Below are positions 1 to 12,000 of a DNA stretch of 64,000 nucleotides, in pieces; the stretch's first letter is position 1; each line of letters begins with the position of its first letter. The DNA is taken from assembly GCA_004555175.1 (NCBI GenBank), contig SFJE01000012.1:1-64000 (forward strand), in the 5' to 3' direction. This stretch comes from Lentisphaeraceae bacterium (GTDB lineage: Bacteria > Verrucomicrobiota > Kiritimatiellia > RFP12 > DVOR01). A program made the position numbers and the translations under genes. The notes under the pieces were generated by a model. The model had not been told where the DNA came from, searched no databases, and saw only the letters and a program-made list of their open reading frames with translations.

Positions 1-1143
1 GACGTTGCGCTGGACGGCGTGGAGGTCTTCGCGCAGGTCGCGCTCGGCGGGGATGCGCAGGGTTTTGTCCTCGAAGGCGCGGCGCATTGCGGCGTAGAGT
101 TCGCCCTTGGTTTTGGCGTTGAAGACCACCCCTTCGGCCTTGCTGCCGAGGGCGCGGCGGGCCTCTTCGGCGAGCATCGCGCCGATGCCGGTGGCGTCGA
201 TGGCCACGCGGCGGACGCGGCGGTCTGCAGCGAGCGTGCAGAGGCGCTGCAGCTGCTCGGCAAAGGGCATTTTGCGGAGCACTTCGGTGGCAATGAGGTG
301 GGTGGTGCCGTTGACCTTTGCGCCGAGGTGGATGACCGAGAGGTCCTTGCTGCGGCCTACGTCCATACCGATGAAGCGGGGGGCGTCGTCGGGCACGCAG
401 GTGGGGTTGAGGCGGGGGACTTCGCAGGGGGCGATGAGGTCGTAGGGCAGGAGCACGCTGCTCGAATCGATGAACTCGCAGAGGTATTCCTGCGCCCAGA
501 TGTCCGGGTCGTCCACGCCCGCGCGCAGCTCCTCGAGGTTCACGGGGAGGCCTTGGGCCACCGCGTCGAGGATGGTGACTTTGTGCTTGGAGTAGGCGGC
601 GTTCTTGTGCCAGAGGTCGGCAAACTTGTTGCCCATTCCTTTGGGGGTGGAGACCACGCGCAGGAGCTTTTGGCCGGAGAGGGGGTTGGTGATGGAGGGG
701 TAGATGGCCGCCCAGATGTCCCAGGGCTTTTCGTGGATGGCGAACTCGTCGAGGACGAGGTTGGCCGAGTAGCCGCGCGCGGTGTCGGGGTTCGCCGGGA
801 TGGCGATGATGCGGCTCTTGTTGGCGAAGGTGATCTCCGCGCGGGTCATCAGCGCGTTGCCGCCCGGGCGCGTTTCGTCGTAGGCCGCAAGAGCTAGCTG
901 CACCGCCTCGGCCCACTGCTTGGCCTTGCGCATCCACTCGATGGCCTGGCGCTCGCCCGCCGAGAGCACCACCCACAGCGTGCCCGGGTGCAAGAGGCAG
1001 TGCAGCACCGCCTCGCACGCCGTTGCAAAGCTCTTGCCCGTCTGCCGGCTCCAGAGGCCAATCTTAAAGCGGCTCTCATCCTTGACCCACGCGAGCTGGT
1101 AGGGGGTGAGGATGCGCTCGAGGATGGACTGCGTCGCGTTCAT
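1..1143 (-). CDS. Mu-like phage terminase large subunit (gp28-like), 3' part outside the window
   Basis: This is the packaging motor-nuclease that translocates and cuts phage DNA at the portal. About 381 residues are visible and the frame is still open at the left edge. In the translation, SRQTGKS at residues 32-38 is a Walker A motif and NLVLDEFA (D132, E133) a Walker B/catalytic glutamate. FIGMDVGRSKD, with its aspartate near residue 261, is the start of the RNase H-like nuclease domain. These motifs, their order, and the gp27-like gene immediately upstream match the Mu gp28/FluMu terminase family. The ATG at 1143 overlaps the TGA of the upstream gene by four bases, so the two are translationally coupled. 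It is either part of a Mu-like prophage extending left or a remnant; the window cannot decide. Confidence 0.85.
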   Translation of the reverse strand, partial: MNATQSILERILTPYQLAWVKDESRFKIGLWSRQTGKSFATACEAVLHCLLHPGTLWVVLSAGERQAIEWMRKAKQWAEAVQLALAAYDETRPGGNALMTRAEITFANKSRIIAIPANPDTARGYSANLVLDEFAIHEKPWDIWAAIYPSITNPLSGQKLLRVVSTPKGMGNKFADLWHKNAAYSKHKVTILDAVAQGLPVNLEELRAGVDDPDIWAQEYLCEFIDSSSVLLPYDLIAPCEVPRLNPTCVPDDAPRFIGMDVGRSKDLSVIHLGAKVNGTTHLIATEVLRKMPFAEQLQRLCTLAADRRVRRVAIDATGIGAMLAEEARRALGSKAEGVVFNAKTKGELYAAMRRAFEDKTLRIPAERDLREDLHAVQRNV

Positions 1144-1697
1144 TTGAGCCCAAAAATGGTCTTGATTTTGGCGAGGCGTTCGGCCTCGGTGAGCGTCTCA
1201 TCCTGCGCGGCCTCGGTGGCGGCGTTAAGGCGCTTCTCGGCGGCCTCGAACTTCTCGCGCTGGAGGGCGAGGGACTGCTCTTGGAGGGCAAGGCGCTCGG
1301 CCTGTAGCCGCTGTTCGCGGATGCGCAAACTGGCGGCATTGATTTGCGCGGCGGCGGCAACAATCTTGGCCGCCTTGTCGGGGTCTCCCCCGAGGATGGC
1401 ATCGTTGGCCAAGGCCATATAGGCATCGGCCGTCTGCGCGTCGAGCGCACCCGCGTCGGAGAGGCCTTTGAGTTCCTTCCGCGCGGCGATGGCGCGCTCC
1501 AGGCGGTGGGCCGCCTCTTGAGTGCGCATATAGGCAAGCCAGTCGTAGATGGCGTTCTTGCCGGGCGAGAGGGCGTATTCGGCCTCCAGCCACGCGGCGA
1601 AGGCGCTCCACGAAAGGCCCTTGGCTTTCTCGTAGGCCTCCCAGCGTTGCGCCTCGGTAAGCGGCGCATCCCAGGCATCGTGGCGGCGCTTCTTCAC
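1140..1697 (-). CDS. Mu gp27-like protein (DUF3486 family), probable small terminase
   Basis: A 185-residue, highly charged, mostly helical protein. The N-terminus (KKRRHDAWDAPLTEAQRW, then a segment resembling a helix-turn-helix around SWSAFAAWLEAEY) followed by a long Ala/Glu/Arg/Gln-rich helical region fits the Mu gp27/DUF3486 family. That family sits directly before the large terminase in Mu-like phages and is thought to act as the small terminase subunit. The start is GTG at 1697, overlapping the TGA of the gene upstream by four bases. Its own stop overlaps the terminase ATG. The family call rests on sequence feel plus gene order and should be confirmed by profile search. Confidence 0.7.
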   Translation of the reverse strand: MKKRRHDAWDAPLTEAQRWEAYEKAKGLSWSAFAAWLEAEYALSPGKNAIYDWLAYMRTQEAAHRLERAIAARKELKGLSDAGALDAQTADAYMALANDAILGGDPDKAAKIVAAAAQINAASLRIREQRLQAERLALQEQSLALQREKFEAAEKRLNAATEAAQDETLTEAERLAKIKTIFGLK

Positions 1698-2002
1698 GGG
1701 CGCATCCTCCGGGGCAGCTCGTCGACCTTGCGCTCGATGCGGTTGATGCCGGCAAGAATGTGCGGCATCTGCCCCTCGATGTTGCTCACGCGCTGCTCGA
1801 GGTTGCCCATCCGCAGAAAGAGGTTCTTGTGCTCGCTCTCGTTCGCCTCCAGCAAAGCTTGCGTCTGGGACTTCTCAACCGGCAGCGGCGTGGGCTCCAC
1901 CTTCGTCTTGCCGTAGCGCGCCTTAATCCACGCGCCAACAATGCCCGCCAGCGCGCCCACCGCGCCGCCGCCGACCATCAGCGAGATGCCGTCATCCATC
2001 AC
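1694..2002 (-). CDS. Mu gp25-like small membrane/coiled-coil protein
   Basis: A protein of about 102 residues with one N-terminal hydrophobic segment (SLMVGGGAVGALAGIVGAWI) and then a soluble part. The soluble part has a heptad-like pattern (LLEANESEHKNLFLRMGNLEQRVSNIEGQM) expected to form a coiled coil. One transmembrane helix plus coiled coil just ahead of gp27 is the layout of Mu gp25/DUF2730-type proteins, whose function is poorly known. The frame opens at GTG 2002, with ATGs at 1999 and 1995 as alternatives. A GGGGGTG stretch upstream would serve any of them. It overlaps both neighbours by four bases. A holin-related role is possible but unsupported. Confidence 0.55.
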   Translation of the reverse strand: MMDDGISLMVGGGAVGALAGIVGAWIKARYGKTKVEPTPLPVEKSQTQALLEANESEHKNLFLRMGNLEQRVSNIEGQMPHILAGINRIERKVDELPRRMRP

Positions 2003-2256
2003 AGCACCCCCAACGCTAGCGAACCCGGGCCCGAAAGCACGTAGCGCACCTGCTCGAGGATCGGGTCGCGGTAGCTCTGCACCCAGCCGTTGCGCAACAC
2101 GCGCTCAATCAGCGCCTCCTGATCGGCCGTCGTCAAGGGCGACTGCGCCAAAATGCTCGTCTGATCCATCCACGCCTCGCGCCCAACCCCAGGCGTGCCC
2201 GCCCCCTCCAAAACGCGAAGCGCCGACTTCGTTAAAAACACCTCTCGCGGACTCAT
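1999..2256 (-). CDS. Small hypothetical phage protein, first gene of the Mu-like module
   Basis: An 85-residue soluble protein that I do not recognise. It contains REVFLTKSALRVLEGAG near the N-terminus and a segment QEALIERVLRNGWVQSYRDP, both likely helical. ATG 2256 is chosen over the in-frame TTG at 2268 because GGAGG lies five bases before the ATG. Its stop overlaps the GTG of the next gene. As the first gene of the leftward cluster, it would be the first reading frame of the transcript. Confidence 0.5.
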   Translation of the reverse strand: MSPREVFLTKSALRVLEGAGTPGVGREAWMDQTSILAQSPLTTADQEALIERVLRNGWVQSYRDPILEQVRYVLSGPGSLALGVL

Positions 2257-2616
2257 CGGAGCCTCCAAAAAGAAGCCCCGACTTCCTCAAGGCCGGCCCG
2301 GGGCATCACCGGCGCGGAAAACGCTCCGCAAGAACGCCCCCATCATCCCACACCCGCTTCCATACTTTAAGGCCAACTCCCGCAACTCTTGCAACTCCCG
2401 CAACTCCCGTAAAACAAACACCCTGCAACGCCCCTGCAACTTGTCTCAAAAACACTTCAACTTTTCCAACTCTCAAAGACTTATGACGCGCCCTGTCTCA
2501 GCTTCCCATTTCGCCCCCAAAATCCCCGCAAACCCCCGCCATTTCTGCCCTCTTCCCCTCTTTTCCCCCCTCTTCCCCCGTCTCACCCCCCACCTCAAAT
2601 TGCAAACAACAACTCT
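2257..2616. other. Gene-free junction between the Mu-like genes and the broken secreted-protein gene
   Basis: I find no credible gene here. The stretch holds a 9-bp tandem repeat (2374-2409) and a pure pyrimidine run on the plus strand (2548-2579). An in-frame TAA at 2410-2412 closes the frame of the rightward gene upstream. The promoter of the leftward phage genes must lie here or overlap it. No terminal inverted repeat or 5-bp target duplication of a Mu-type end could be recognised by eye. Confidence 0.5.
2374..2409. repeat. 9-bp tandem repeat, four copies
   Basis: CAACTCCCG is present four times head to tail; the second copy reads CAACTCTTG. The array lies in the gene-free junction. Confidence 0.8.
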
Positions 2617-5600
2617 GTGCCCGCGTGCAACCGTCGGGACGACTTTGACCAGATTGCCGCGTGGGACCCCGATGATGTCTCCGGCGCCTACCGCCGCGTC
2701 ACGCTGCTGGAGTTCTACGACATCTCCGGCACCTTCCGCACGTCGGTGACCAGCGCGCTGCGCAACAGCCTAGCGAACTACATTGATAACTCGCGGCTGG
2801 TCAAGTGGTCGGACAACCAGTATCAGCAGGCGCTGCTTTTGGGCTACAACCTCTACAAGGCCACGAGCGATTCGGCGGGCGCTTCGATGAAGGAGCCCTA
2901 CCTCAATGCGGCCTATATCTACGCGCGCGAAGCGGTCCGCCAGAGCCCCGCGAGCTTCTGGGGCGAGGCTGCGCGTGGGCGCTTGGAGATGAGCGGGATT
3001 GGCCCGGTGATGCTCGGCTTTGGCTGGAAGGCGCGCAATCTGCAGGCCACCACGGCGGTCACAACCACGATTACGGATATGCCCAAGCCCGCAACGATGG
3101 AAGGGGGCAAGTTTGAGATTTCCGCCGAGGAGGTGGCGCGGCAGGATGGGATGACGATTTCAACGGAGAATGGCACGACCACCTTCAAGTGGGTCCTGCG
3201 CTATGGCAACGACTTCCTCTTCCCCAAGCAAGGGTGGTACACCGTCAAGATGGCGATGGGGAGTGGTGGCACGGAGATGAATGTCACCGGCTTTAAGATT
3301 TACCGCGGCACCGGGCGGCAGGACGATTACACGCAGGACACGACGCTCCTCTTCGATGGCACGGCGGCCACCGCCGCTGCGCACGCGCCAACTAACGGCG
3401 ACACGATGGGCGCGTTCAAGGGGCTGGACTTCACCTCGGGCTCGGGCGTCTCGCTCACCGCCGGCGGCTCCTTCTCCTTCACCTTCTATATGCCGCAGGA
3501 TCCCGAACGCCTCTTCCCGCGTTGGGAGCGTGATTGGGGCGACGAGCCGAAGTATAACGATATAGCCATTGAGATTACCGGCACCACCACCGGCACCTCC
3601 ACCGGCACCTTCTCGGTGACGCCGCTGTGCACTGCCGCGGCCGCCACGGCCCCGAATGCCACTCAGGTGACGGTTGATGGCGACACGCTGGAGATTGGTT
3701 CGGCCTTCTCCACGTTCGATGCAAAGGTGGCCGACTTCGAGAATCTGCCGAAGGGCACGGTGGCCGACCGCGTGGGCGACCGCGTGATGGAGCTCTTGGG
3801 GTTGCAGGCCGATGCCTCGGGCACGGTCTCGACGAACGAGAACTACATCGCCGCCCTCACCTACGCCGACTTCTTCTACGAGCACCAGTCTGAACGCGGC
3901 TTTAGCGGCAAGGTGGCCGAAGTGCTCCAAAAGGACCTCAACGCGCAGGAGGCTATCAACGCCCTCTTGGCTGATAAGACCTGGTTGACCGACCTGCTCA
4001 CCTCCGGCCCCAGCTCCGTCGAGGCGCTCATCTACAATGGCTCGGCCGACTTTAGCAACAATAAGGCGCAGATGCGCGCCGATCTTATCGACCGCTTCGT
4101 CTGTGTCTGGAACTTTGACAAGATCTATGTGAACACGCAGACAAAGGCCGGCACCTTCACCGATCGCCGCGGCAAGCTCGCCGCCGCGCCCGGCACCACC
4201 TACTATGACGCCTTCCTGCGCCGGATGGCCGTGGCCGCCGCCCTCAATAACACGCCCAAGAGCAATGGCCTCTTCTTCCACACCTGGCTCTGCTATCGCG
4301 ACTTTGCCAACCGCGCCCTGCTCCATGGCGACTTCTATTGCCAGACGCCCTACCAGATGCGCATGGCCTACAACTCGCTCTCCTATTCTACCCTCGACCT
4401 GATGCACTCGGTCAAGACCGCCCCTACGCGCATTGACTACATCAACGGCACCGCCTGGCAGACCAACTACCGCACCTGGAACTTCTTTGGCGACTCCATC
4501 TTCGGCTCGGATTACTATCGCCCCTGGTCCAACTCCATCCTCACGGGCTTGGCGCTCGGCCGCGAGATTGGCGCGGTCTGCGGCGGCATCTCGAAGTATG
4601 GCGCAATGGCGGCGAACTCCTCGGGCCGCCGCTCGATCACCGCCGGTCAGCCCGGTCACTGCGCCGGCACCCACCGCACCTTCGATGGCTCCTTCTGGGA
4701 GATCGACTCCAACGTCAACAAGTACACGGGCAACCACTACCAGCTCTATGGCCTTTCCGCCTATCCCTCCATCGAGTGCTTTGATGACGTCTTTGACGAC
4801 CCGCGCACCCGCGAGGGCTATCGCATTCTCTGGGCCGCCCGCTTGCGTGCATTGCGCTTTGGTAATAACGACCCCGGTACCCTAGAGCTCTACTTCCGCG
4901 CCATCGAGCACGCCCCGCTCTGCTATCAGGCCATCACGGAAACGCGCGACTTCTTGACCGCGAACTATCCCAAGCGTGGCGACCTCTGGCTCCGCTGGGC
5001 CGACGACGTCACCTACGGCTTCTGGCGCTACCCGATGGTGGGCTGGACGCTCCTCGCCACCCCCCTGGCCACGCCCATTCGCGAAACCTACGGCAACGAG
5101 GCCTATCTGGCCACCTTCAAGCAACTGCAGGTGCGGATGCACGATACCAACCGCAAGACGCGCGAATCCTACGACTACCTTTCCTATATGCTCAACAACG
5201 CGCTGCTTGCCAACTTCTCCGGCAACGAGCTCCTCTCGATCCTCGGCACCACCTTGGATGCGCGCTATGGCACCGAGCGCTTTACCGAGTTGGTGAACTG
5301 GGGCAACTCCTACTATGGCTCGGACATTGCCTATCAGACGATGCTCGATGCCGTTTACAAGGCCAATGGCAACACCCTCGGCCTCTCGCGCACCTGTATG
5401 GAGACGCTCCTGGCCGCCTCGCAGAACAGCGCCGTGGCTACCTTCCGCGAGATGAACGACCTCTATCGCGCCCTCTTCCACAAGGATGATGCGAATTATC
5501 CCATCGTCTCGGAGGACGAGCCGCTCTATTCGCAGGAGATGCTCTCGGCCAACGGCTGTATCACCCTCTCCTCTTACCCCACGCTCAACGTCTCGGGCAC

Positions 5601-5991
5601 GGTTGAAGACCTCCACCAGTCGGCCTTGGCCTTCTGCGATGGCCAGCGCGTGATTGATGACTCCGCCTTCGCCACCTACGCTGTCTGGACCCAGGAGCAG
5701 TATGACGAACCCTGGGTGATGGTCCAGCTCCCGGGTGATGCCGAAATCTTCGGCGTGGTGGTGCAGAATGGCGATGAGCCTGTCACCGTCTATGTGGAGC
5801 ACTCGGCCGATGGCAATAGCTGGAGCACCCTCTTGGCCAACCGCTCGCTCGCAGCCAAGGAGATTCTCCAGGTCCCCTACGATGGCTCGACCGTGAGCCG
5901 ATATGTCCGCATCCGCAGACCCAACCCCAATGGTGATGGCCTGCGATTGCACCTCTATAAGGTGCAGGTCTTTGCCAAGCGCCGCTACTAA
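2617..5991 (+). pseudogene. Probably 5'-truncated gene: transglutaminase-like protein with C-terminal discoidin-like domain
   Basis: The frame is open from 2413 to 5991, but the only initiation codon near the start of coding-like sequence is GTG 2617. It has no ribosome-binding site and no signal peptide follows, so I think the true 5' end is missing. The visible 1,124 residues include a central region with GAVCGGISKYGAM (cysteine near residue 655) and, about 30 residues on, GQPGHCAGTHR. This Cys/His arrangement recalls a transglutaminase-like fold. The last ~110 residues (FGVVVQNGDEPVTVYVEHS, then YVRIRRPNPNGDGL) look like an F5/8 type C (discoidin) carbohydrate-binding domain. It ends 21 bases before the giant gene and was presumably co-transcribed with it. 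Domain calls are by eye; a cryptic upstream start remains possible. Confidence 0.55.
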
Positions 5992-5999
5992 GCGAAGAA

Positions 6000-6006
6000 A
6001 GGAGGA
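6000..6006 (+). promoter_or_regulatory. Strong ribosome-binding site of the giant gene
   Basis: AAGGAGG lies six bases before ATG 6013. It is the best Shine-Dalgarno match in this part of the window and fixes the start of the 7,220-residue protein. Confidence 0.85.
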
Positions 6007-6012
6007 TACACC

Positions 6013-9000
6013 ATGAAGATGATTGCTTCCCTTTCCTTCGCTCTCCCGGTTCTCAAGCGCGCCTCGCGCTGGGGTGGGGCACTCCTGCTCGCTGCCGCTT
6101 GCCTGGCCGCCCCGTTGCGCGCCCAGGAGGTCGCCGAAGATCCGCCCGCAGAAGTGGAGACCGCCCTCCCGGTCATCACCATCCCGGCCGAGGCCGCAGA
6201 GGACTCGGTGGTGGAGATTGCCAATGGCACCTATGCGCCCTTGAACCTGCTCACCGAAACGCGCACCCTTACCCTGCGTGCCGCCAACCCGGGCCAGGTC
6301 ATTATCGAGGGCGGCAACACCGAGCGCTGCGCCACCCTCCCAGACAACATCACCCTCGAGGGCTTTGTCCTCCAGAACGGCAAGGCCCGCCAGGGCGGCG
6401 GTCTGCGCGGCGGCGTCTTTCTGAACGGCACCATCAGCAACTGCTCGGCCGTCTTCGGTGGCGGCGCCTACGAGGCCAAGGTGGTCAATTCGGAGGTGAT
6501 TGGCTGCTCAGCCGAGTTCTTCGGCAACGCGCTCTATGGCGGTTCGGCCTTCTCCTGCCGGATTATTGGCAACCACGCCGCTGACTATGGGGCCGGTATG
6601 GCCGCGCTCTTCGGCACGAAGGCTGCCAACTGCTTATTGGCGGAGAATACCACGCCCTGCGACACCGCCGGCGCCCTCGCCTCCCCAGTGCAGAATATGC
6701 TCCTCTACAAGAACACGGCCACGAAGGGCACCGCGATGACGGCCGAGGCGATGGCACAGGATGTCTGTGTCAATGGGGTCGAGGAGGCCAAGGTGGTCAC
6801 TGCCGAGGCCGGTCTCTTCAAGGATGCTGCAGCGGGGGATTACACCCTCAACCTGGATCACGGGACGGTCAACACCGCCCTCAAGGACAAGGGCGATAGC
6901 GCCCTCGGCGGCTTCTACGATCTGCTCTGGCACGCCACCGACTTTGCCGGTCGGCCGCGTATCCTCGGCACCGACATCGATATCGGCCCCTACGAAATCG
7001 CCGACACCGTCACGGTCACCTGCACGGTGATTGGAGCCGGTGAGGTCACTGCTTCGGCCAAGACCGTCCAGGAAGGCGACACGGTCACCTTCACCGCTAG
7101 CAAGATTTCGGGCTATGAGCGTGACTTCCTTGGCTTCTATGTCAATGGTGAACTGCGCACCACCAAGATGACCTTCTCTCTGGCCATTACCAACAGCGAT
7201 GTCATCGAGGCCCGCTTCCAGGGTCTCTCGGCCACGACCGAGAACTTTGCCACGCAGATTGGTGCACTCCATCCCACCCTGCGCGAAGAGCTTCTCCTGG
7301 CTGATGGCGCTTACACCCTGGATGCCAACACCGTTCCCGACAGCAAGCAGATTACCTTCAAGGGCACGACCCTTGGCGGGACCACCCTCTCGGTCTCGGG
7401 GGACCTCAAGGGTGCCATCCTCGTTAACGCCACGGTCAATTGCACGGCCGCGCTCTCCAATGTCACGCTCCACCGCTGCTTGGTGAGTGGCCTCACGGGC
7501 ATTGAGCATATCACCGTCACCTCCTCGATCTTGAAGACGATGCCTACCAGCCTGACCGCCACGCTGGCGAATGTCACGGTCTACGGTTCGGGCGATTTGC
7601 CGGGGACGGTCGCGGCCATCAACTGCCTGGTGCTGAATACCGACATCTCGGCGGAGAACTTCGACTGGGTGGGGCAGGCCATCCTGCCGAAGGGGAGCGA
7701 CTCCATCGATGCCGGCACGAGTCTCTCGCTGACGCCCTACGACAATCTGGATATCGCCGGCCGTCCGCGCTCGATGGGGCACGCTATCGACCTGGGCGCG
7801 CACGAGTGCTTCTATGTGGCGATGACCGTCGCGGCCGAGGGCGAGTATACCACCCTCACGCCTGAGCCCGGTGTGCACGACTATCTTGCTGGCGACACGC
7901 TGGCCTTGGCCTACACCTCCTCGCGCGCCTTCTTGGGTTGGACGCTCAATGGCGAAGCGTTGGGCACCGAAGTGAACTCCCTCGTCATTCCCGAAGAGTC
8001 CATCCAGGTCCTTACGGCCACCTTCCAGGGTTTCACCCTGAGTAGCGGCGCAGCCTTCCCCGAAGGGGCCACCTCCAAGGACACTATCACCCTGGGCGAG
8101 GGCTCCTATAACTGGGAGGGTGTCTCCACCGAGGCCAAGATTGTCGGCACCGGCACCCAAAGCGAGGTGACGATTACCGGCTCGATCACGGGCGGCCGCT
8201 TCGAGGCCATCACCCTCAACGCCACGCTCACTAATGCCACCCTCAATCGCTGCTTGGTCAAGGGCGGCATGCTGACCAATTGCACGGTGGCGAACTCGGT
8301 CATCGAGGCCGCGACCCTCACTGGCGGTACCTACGTCAACAACACCGTCCTCTCGGGCATTACGCTGCCTTCTGGCGCGGTCAACACGCGCACGGTCTCG
8401 GCTGTTCAGGCGGACTACACCCCGGCTGTCACCGACACGACCGTGGTCGATAGCGGCTCTGAACTCAATGACTACCAGAAGACCCTGGTGGGCGACCTGG
8501 ATTACTACGGCAATCCGCGCGTCAACAATGTGCGTATCGACCTCGGTGCCGCCGAGTATGTGTGGTCCCCCTACACCGTCACCATCGCGGTGGTTGGCCA
8601 CGGCTTGGTCGAACCGCGCGGCGCAGTGGAGGTGGTGCGCGGTCAGAGTTTGACCTTTACGGCTAAGGAAGACCCCAAGCACACGCGCGGCACGCCGGTT
8701 GTCACGGTGGGCTCGGAGGAGCTCTCCGGGACCGACAGCCACTACACCTACACGCCGACGGCAGACAATACGGTCATTACCGTCACCTTCACCGGGCTGG
8801 CTGTTGGCGAGCGTGAACGCTATAAAACCATCTCTGCGGCCATTGCCGAGGCGCAGGATGGCGAAACCATCACCGTTCAGGCGGGGACCTACCTCGAGCG
8901 CGTGGATGTCAAGACCAAGAAGCTGCGTATCGTCGCCGCCGAGGCCGATGCCACCAAGACCATCATCGATGCCAATCACGAGGGGCGTGCGGTCACGCTC

Positions 9001-12000
9001 AACGAGAACTCCGAGATTATCGGCTTCACCATCATCAACGGTGCGGCTAGCGAGGGCGCCGGTGTGCGCGGCGGTACGGTCCGCCGTTGTATCATCCACG
9101 ATAACACGCTCACCTACAACGGCTTCGGTGGCGGCGTCTATGGCGCCTTTGCCGAGAGTTGCTTGATTTACAACAATGGCTCGGCCACTCAGCGTTCGAG
9201 CGGCGGTGGTGCCTCGAACAGCGAGTTGCTCAACTGCACCGTGGCCGCCAACGCAGCCGAAAAGGGTGGCGGTCTCTATGACTGCACGGCCAAGAACTGC
9301 GTCATCGCTCTCAATACCGACCTCACCGGCACCGCTTCCGACTGGGCGGGCGACTCCATCGAGCCCGCGCCGGATGATTGCTGCACGCCCACGACCGGTG
9401 GCATCACCGTCGAGGCAAACAAGATCTTCGTGCGCCCCGAGAGCGCCGACTTCCGTCTGCGCGAGGGGATTGCCTGCCTCAATGCTGCGGCTGCCGATGA
9501 GCGCCTGAGCGCCCTGGATGTCTTTGGCACCCAGCGGCCTTACGGCACGGGAACCGATATGGGCGCGATTGAGTGGAATGCACCCGACTATGTTGTGACC
9601 CTGAGCTTCAATAGCCGCAGTCAGGCCACGATGGTCGTCAATGAGGGCGACAGCACCGCGCAGACCTACACCTGTGCTTGGAATGGCTCCCTGGCCGCGC
9701 GCACCTTCACCGTGCCGCGCTTCAAGGCCGATGGCACCACCCGCACCGAAATCAAGCTCACCTGGACCAAGGCGACGGGCTCTGCAACCGTGCGCGACCT
9801 CTCGGGCATTCTCCTGGATGGGGGCACGCTCTCGGGCTCTTCCGCCGCTGCGGATGCCGCCGGCTTCACTTGGCAGGTGACCTCCGAGAACACCGTTAAT
9901 GTCGACCTCTCCTTCCAGGCCGAGAGCTTGACGGTGGCTCCTGGGGGCAAACTTAGTCAGGCGCTCGACGATGCCACGCCGGGCGAAACCATCAAGTTGC
10001 AGGATGGCGACTACAATCTTGCCGTCTCCGTTGGCGAAGGCGTGACCCTCGAGGGTACCGGCAGCTCCTCGCTCCTGCAGGGCGCCACCCTAGCCGATGG
10101 CGCGATCTTGAAGGGCGTCACCGTCACGGGCGCGCCCGTGGTGGGTCCGGAAACGGGTTCGGCCACCTTGCTCCACAGCATTGTCACCGGCGTGACCGAT
10201 GGGGCTGGCGCCGTGAAGCAGAACGTGGTGGTCAAGTCCTCGCTCATTCACAACAACGCAGCCGGTCTGGGCGCGAATGTGACGGCTTACCTCTCGACGG
10301 TGGCCGACACCGATGGCACCGCCCTGGCCGCAACGGCCAAGGCCTACGGCTGCGCCATTTGGCGCTATAGCCGCTTGGCCGAGACGGGGGCCGAGATAGT
10401 CGATTGCTGGGCTGGCATTGAGCCCGGCTTCCTGGCGCCCGCCCCGGAAGGCGAGGACTATCACCTCTCCGCCCACTCCGAGCTCATCGATGCCGCCGGC
10501 ACTGCCCAGTGGCCCGGATTCACCGAGGCCGACCGCGCGTTGACCGACCTGGCCGGTCAGCCGCGCAACCTCTTGCAGGGCTACGACTGTGGCGCCTATG
10601 AGTATCAGGGCACGGCCACAGTGACCGACTGGACTTGGTTCGGCTCGGCCGCCTCGATGGACGGCGACCTCGCCGGTGCCGGTTGGCGGCAGATGACCCT
10701 GGGTTCGGCCCATGCGCTCCCGGCCAATGTCGCTGCCGTCTGGGCGGACCGCAATGGCTACCCCGAGGCGAATGTCCGTGCGGATGCGCCCCTGACGCTC
10801 TCGGCGCTGACGATTAAAACGGTGAATACCTGCTTCGCCCTCTTGCAGGGCTCCGAGGCCGGCCGCGTGACCGTGACGGGCACGCTGATGAAGTCGGCCG
10901 CCTCCTCCCTCGTCCTGGCCGGTCCCCTGACTGTTCAGGGCGGCACCACCCTCTCGGCCGGTACCGTCACCGTTGCCGAGGGGGCCGACATCAAGGCGGC
11001 CAACGTCACCCTCAACGGCTCGACCACCTTCCGCCAGACGGGGGGCAACTTCACCTTCGGCAACTTCTTCTACGTGCGCGACACGGGCACCTTCTCGCTT
11101 GAAGGCGGCACCTTCAAGGGCGGTGAGCTCTCGCTGGCCAAGGGTTCCAATCAGACGGCGCTTGTCTTCGCCGGGGCCGATGTCACCCTCACGCGCATTG
11201 AAACCGGCGACGAATCGGGCGCGCGCTATGGCGACATCATTCAGACTGGCGGCACCGTCACGCTCACCGGCTCGGGCTCGGGGAAGAGCGCGCCCTTGCA
11301 CATCTCCCACTGGCCGGGTTCCTCCACCTATTCGCTGCGTGGCGGCACCCTCTATGTTCCCAATGGCGAAGTGCGTTTGGGCCAAGATGGCACGGGCACC
11401 CTGAGCCTGGAGGGCGGCGTGGCGAAGATTCGCTCGATTGGCCGCTCGAACGGCTCGGTGGTTCTCGCCGGCGGCACCTTCCACGCCTTGGAGTCGCAGG
11501 CGCTCAACTACGTCTCCTACAAGAGCGGCACCGAGTCGCGCCTGGAGGTGGCCGATGGCAAGAAGACGCTCACCTTCTATGGCACCACCGATTCCTCGAA
11601 CACCGGCGGCTTGACGCTGGGCCCGGGTAACTTTGTGGCCTATAACACCATCGCCAAACGAAACCTCACCCTCTCGGCCGGTACGTGCTTGACCCTCTCG
11701 ACCGCCGACGGCGAGGCGCTTACCGATCGTGGTGCCCTCAACCTCGCTTCGCCCTACACCCTGACCGTCCCGGGTGAAGGGGAGGTGCCGGTCCTTACCG
11801 GCACTCTACAGGCCGCGCCTCTCGCCGTGGCGAAGGACCTGCCGCTCAACACCAGCACGCTGGTCTTGCAGGTGAAGGGTTCTGTCTCGGGACTGACCTC
11901 GGCCTATGAGAACTGTTATGAGATTACAACCCAGCCGGCGGAGGATAATACCGAGATAACAAATGTCTACGTTAAGCAAATCCTAAACCGCCCCGCTTCT

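Noticed and set aside
19..897. Plus-strand 292-codon frame at the left edge
   Set aside because: The opposite strand encodes a terminase with Walker A, Walker B and nuclease motifs.
6013..6120. Lipoprotein signal in the giant protein (LLLAAAC)
   Set aside because: The position three residues before the cysteine is alanine and a good signal peptidase I site (LRA) follows.
6634..9099. Long minus-strand frames inside the giant gene
   Set aside because: Antisense shadows caused by high GC at third positions; the plus-strand protein is clearly repeat-structured and starts with a signal peptide.
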